DNA of 64,000 nt, taken from positions 496,001-560,000 of the forward strand of contig NZ_CP035928.1 of the NCBI RefSeq assembly GCF_004214795.1, in the 5' to 3' direction. Within the stretch, counting starts at the first letter, position 1; every line of letters starts with the position of its first letter. Source of the DNA: Malaciobacter pacificus. Its GTDB lineage: Bacteria > Campylobacterota > Campylobacteria > Campylobacterales > Arcobacteraceae. Shown here piece by piece: positions 63,824-64,000 of this stretch. The notes under the pieces were generated by a model, which did no database searches, had not been told where the DNA came from, and was given only the letters and a program-made list of their open reading frames with translations. Both the position numbers and the translations under genes were made by a program.

Positions 63824-64000
63824 TTATTTACCGATGTACTCTGCTAATTCTTTGATTTGCTCATCAGACAGTCTTGCAACTTGACCTTTCATAAGCATTT
63901 TCATTTTACCAGCATTAGCATAGTTTCCAGCTTTGTAACCATTTAAAGCTTCAATAACTTGAGCTTTAGTTAAATCTGCAGGGATATGTGATTTTCCACC
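63824..64000 (-). CDS. c-type cytochrome (C-terminal part, cut by window edge)
   Basis: The last 58 residues of a small monohaem cytochrome c. The segments GGKSHIPADLTKAQVIEALN, MKMLMKGQVARLSDEQIK and ELAEYIGK match the C-terminal half of periplasmic cytochrome c553 proteins in this phylum. A methionine in the MKMLMKGQ region would be the axial ligand. The CxxCH motif lies beyond the window. It is convergent with ccoI-ccoS. Confidence 0.85.
   Translation of the reverse strand, partial: GGKSHIPADLTKAQVIEALNGYKAGNYANAGKMKMLMKGQVARLSDEQIKELAEYIGK

Overview
The window looks like chromosomal DNA of a Campylobacterota bacterium, most likely in the Arcobacter group (Arcobacteraceae). The evidence is a very AT-rich sequence with TTA, ATA and AAA codons dominating, a futalosine-type menaquinone gene next to aroQ, folK and sppA, a MutS protein with an HNH tail (MutS7 type), CcoI/CcoS, a malate:quinone oxidoreductase, and paired DUF485-ActP acetate transporters. 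Genes are dense, often overlap by 1-20 nt, and several start with GTG or TTG. I see no prophage, insertion sequence, CRISPR array or rRNA gene.

Layout. 1-3.2 kb: a REC-PAS-GGDEF protein, then leuA preceded by a short ORF with four consecutive leucine codons (candidate leuL leader). 3.2-9.9 kb: a tight + strand run of a double DUF1538 membrane protein fused to a PII-like domain, a thioredoxin, a haem-binding protein, MutS7-HNH and a CNNM/CBS protein. 9.9-23.9 kb (- strand): a membrane diguanylate cyclase; lepA-comF-hisH-SDR-hisA with an extra 51-codon membrane ORF; two OmpA paralogues; prs; two different mnmA genes; folK and an M24 peptidase. 24.0-26.6 kb (+): aroQ, an aminofutalosine deaminase-type hydrolase, sppA.

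26.7-43.3 kb (all - strand) is an acetate region. In transcription order it holds a histidine kinase and response regulator, DUF4212 plus a VC_2705-type symporter, a DUF294/CBS protein plus DnaQ-like exonuclease, two tandem DUF485-ActP pairs, a second DUF294/CBS plus exonuclease pair, and pta-ackA. A previously unlabelled 16-bp motif, GCTATT-N4-TGCTAC, lies upstream of pta and of both DUF485-ActP operons, with weaker copies before DUF4212. This is the best candidate here for an undescribed regulon, possibly served by the adjacent two-component system.

43.4-44.1 kb: a four-gene tRNA block (Lys, Glu, Val, Asp) present twice in tandem, driven by a consensus promoter whose -35 box lies in the last codons of cinA. 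44.1-55.1 kb: cinA, mqo, ileS, a 37-codon membrane ORF, nfu, a repeat-like protein, murE, a DUF302 protein, and on the - strand a MoxR-DUF58-DUF4381-VWA operon ending in a small secreted Cys-containing protein. 55.3-64 kb: rpsB (with a structured leader) and tsf, a LolD-like ATPase, a pseudo-receiver protein, gmk, a REC-GGDEF-EAL protein, ccoI-ccoS, and the end of a cytochrome c gene.

All functional calls come from reading motifs by eye; no database search was run.
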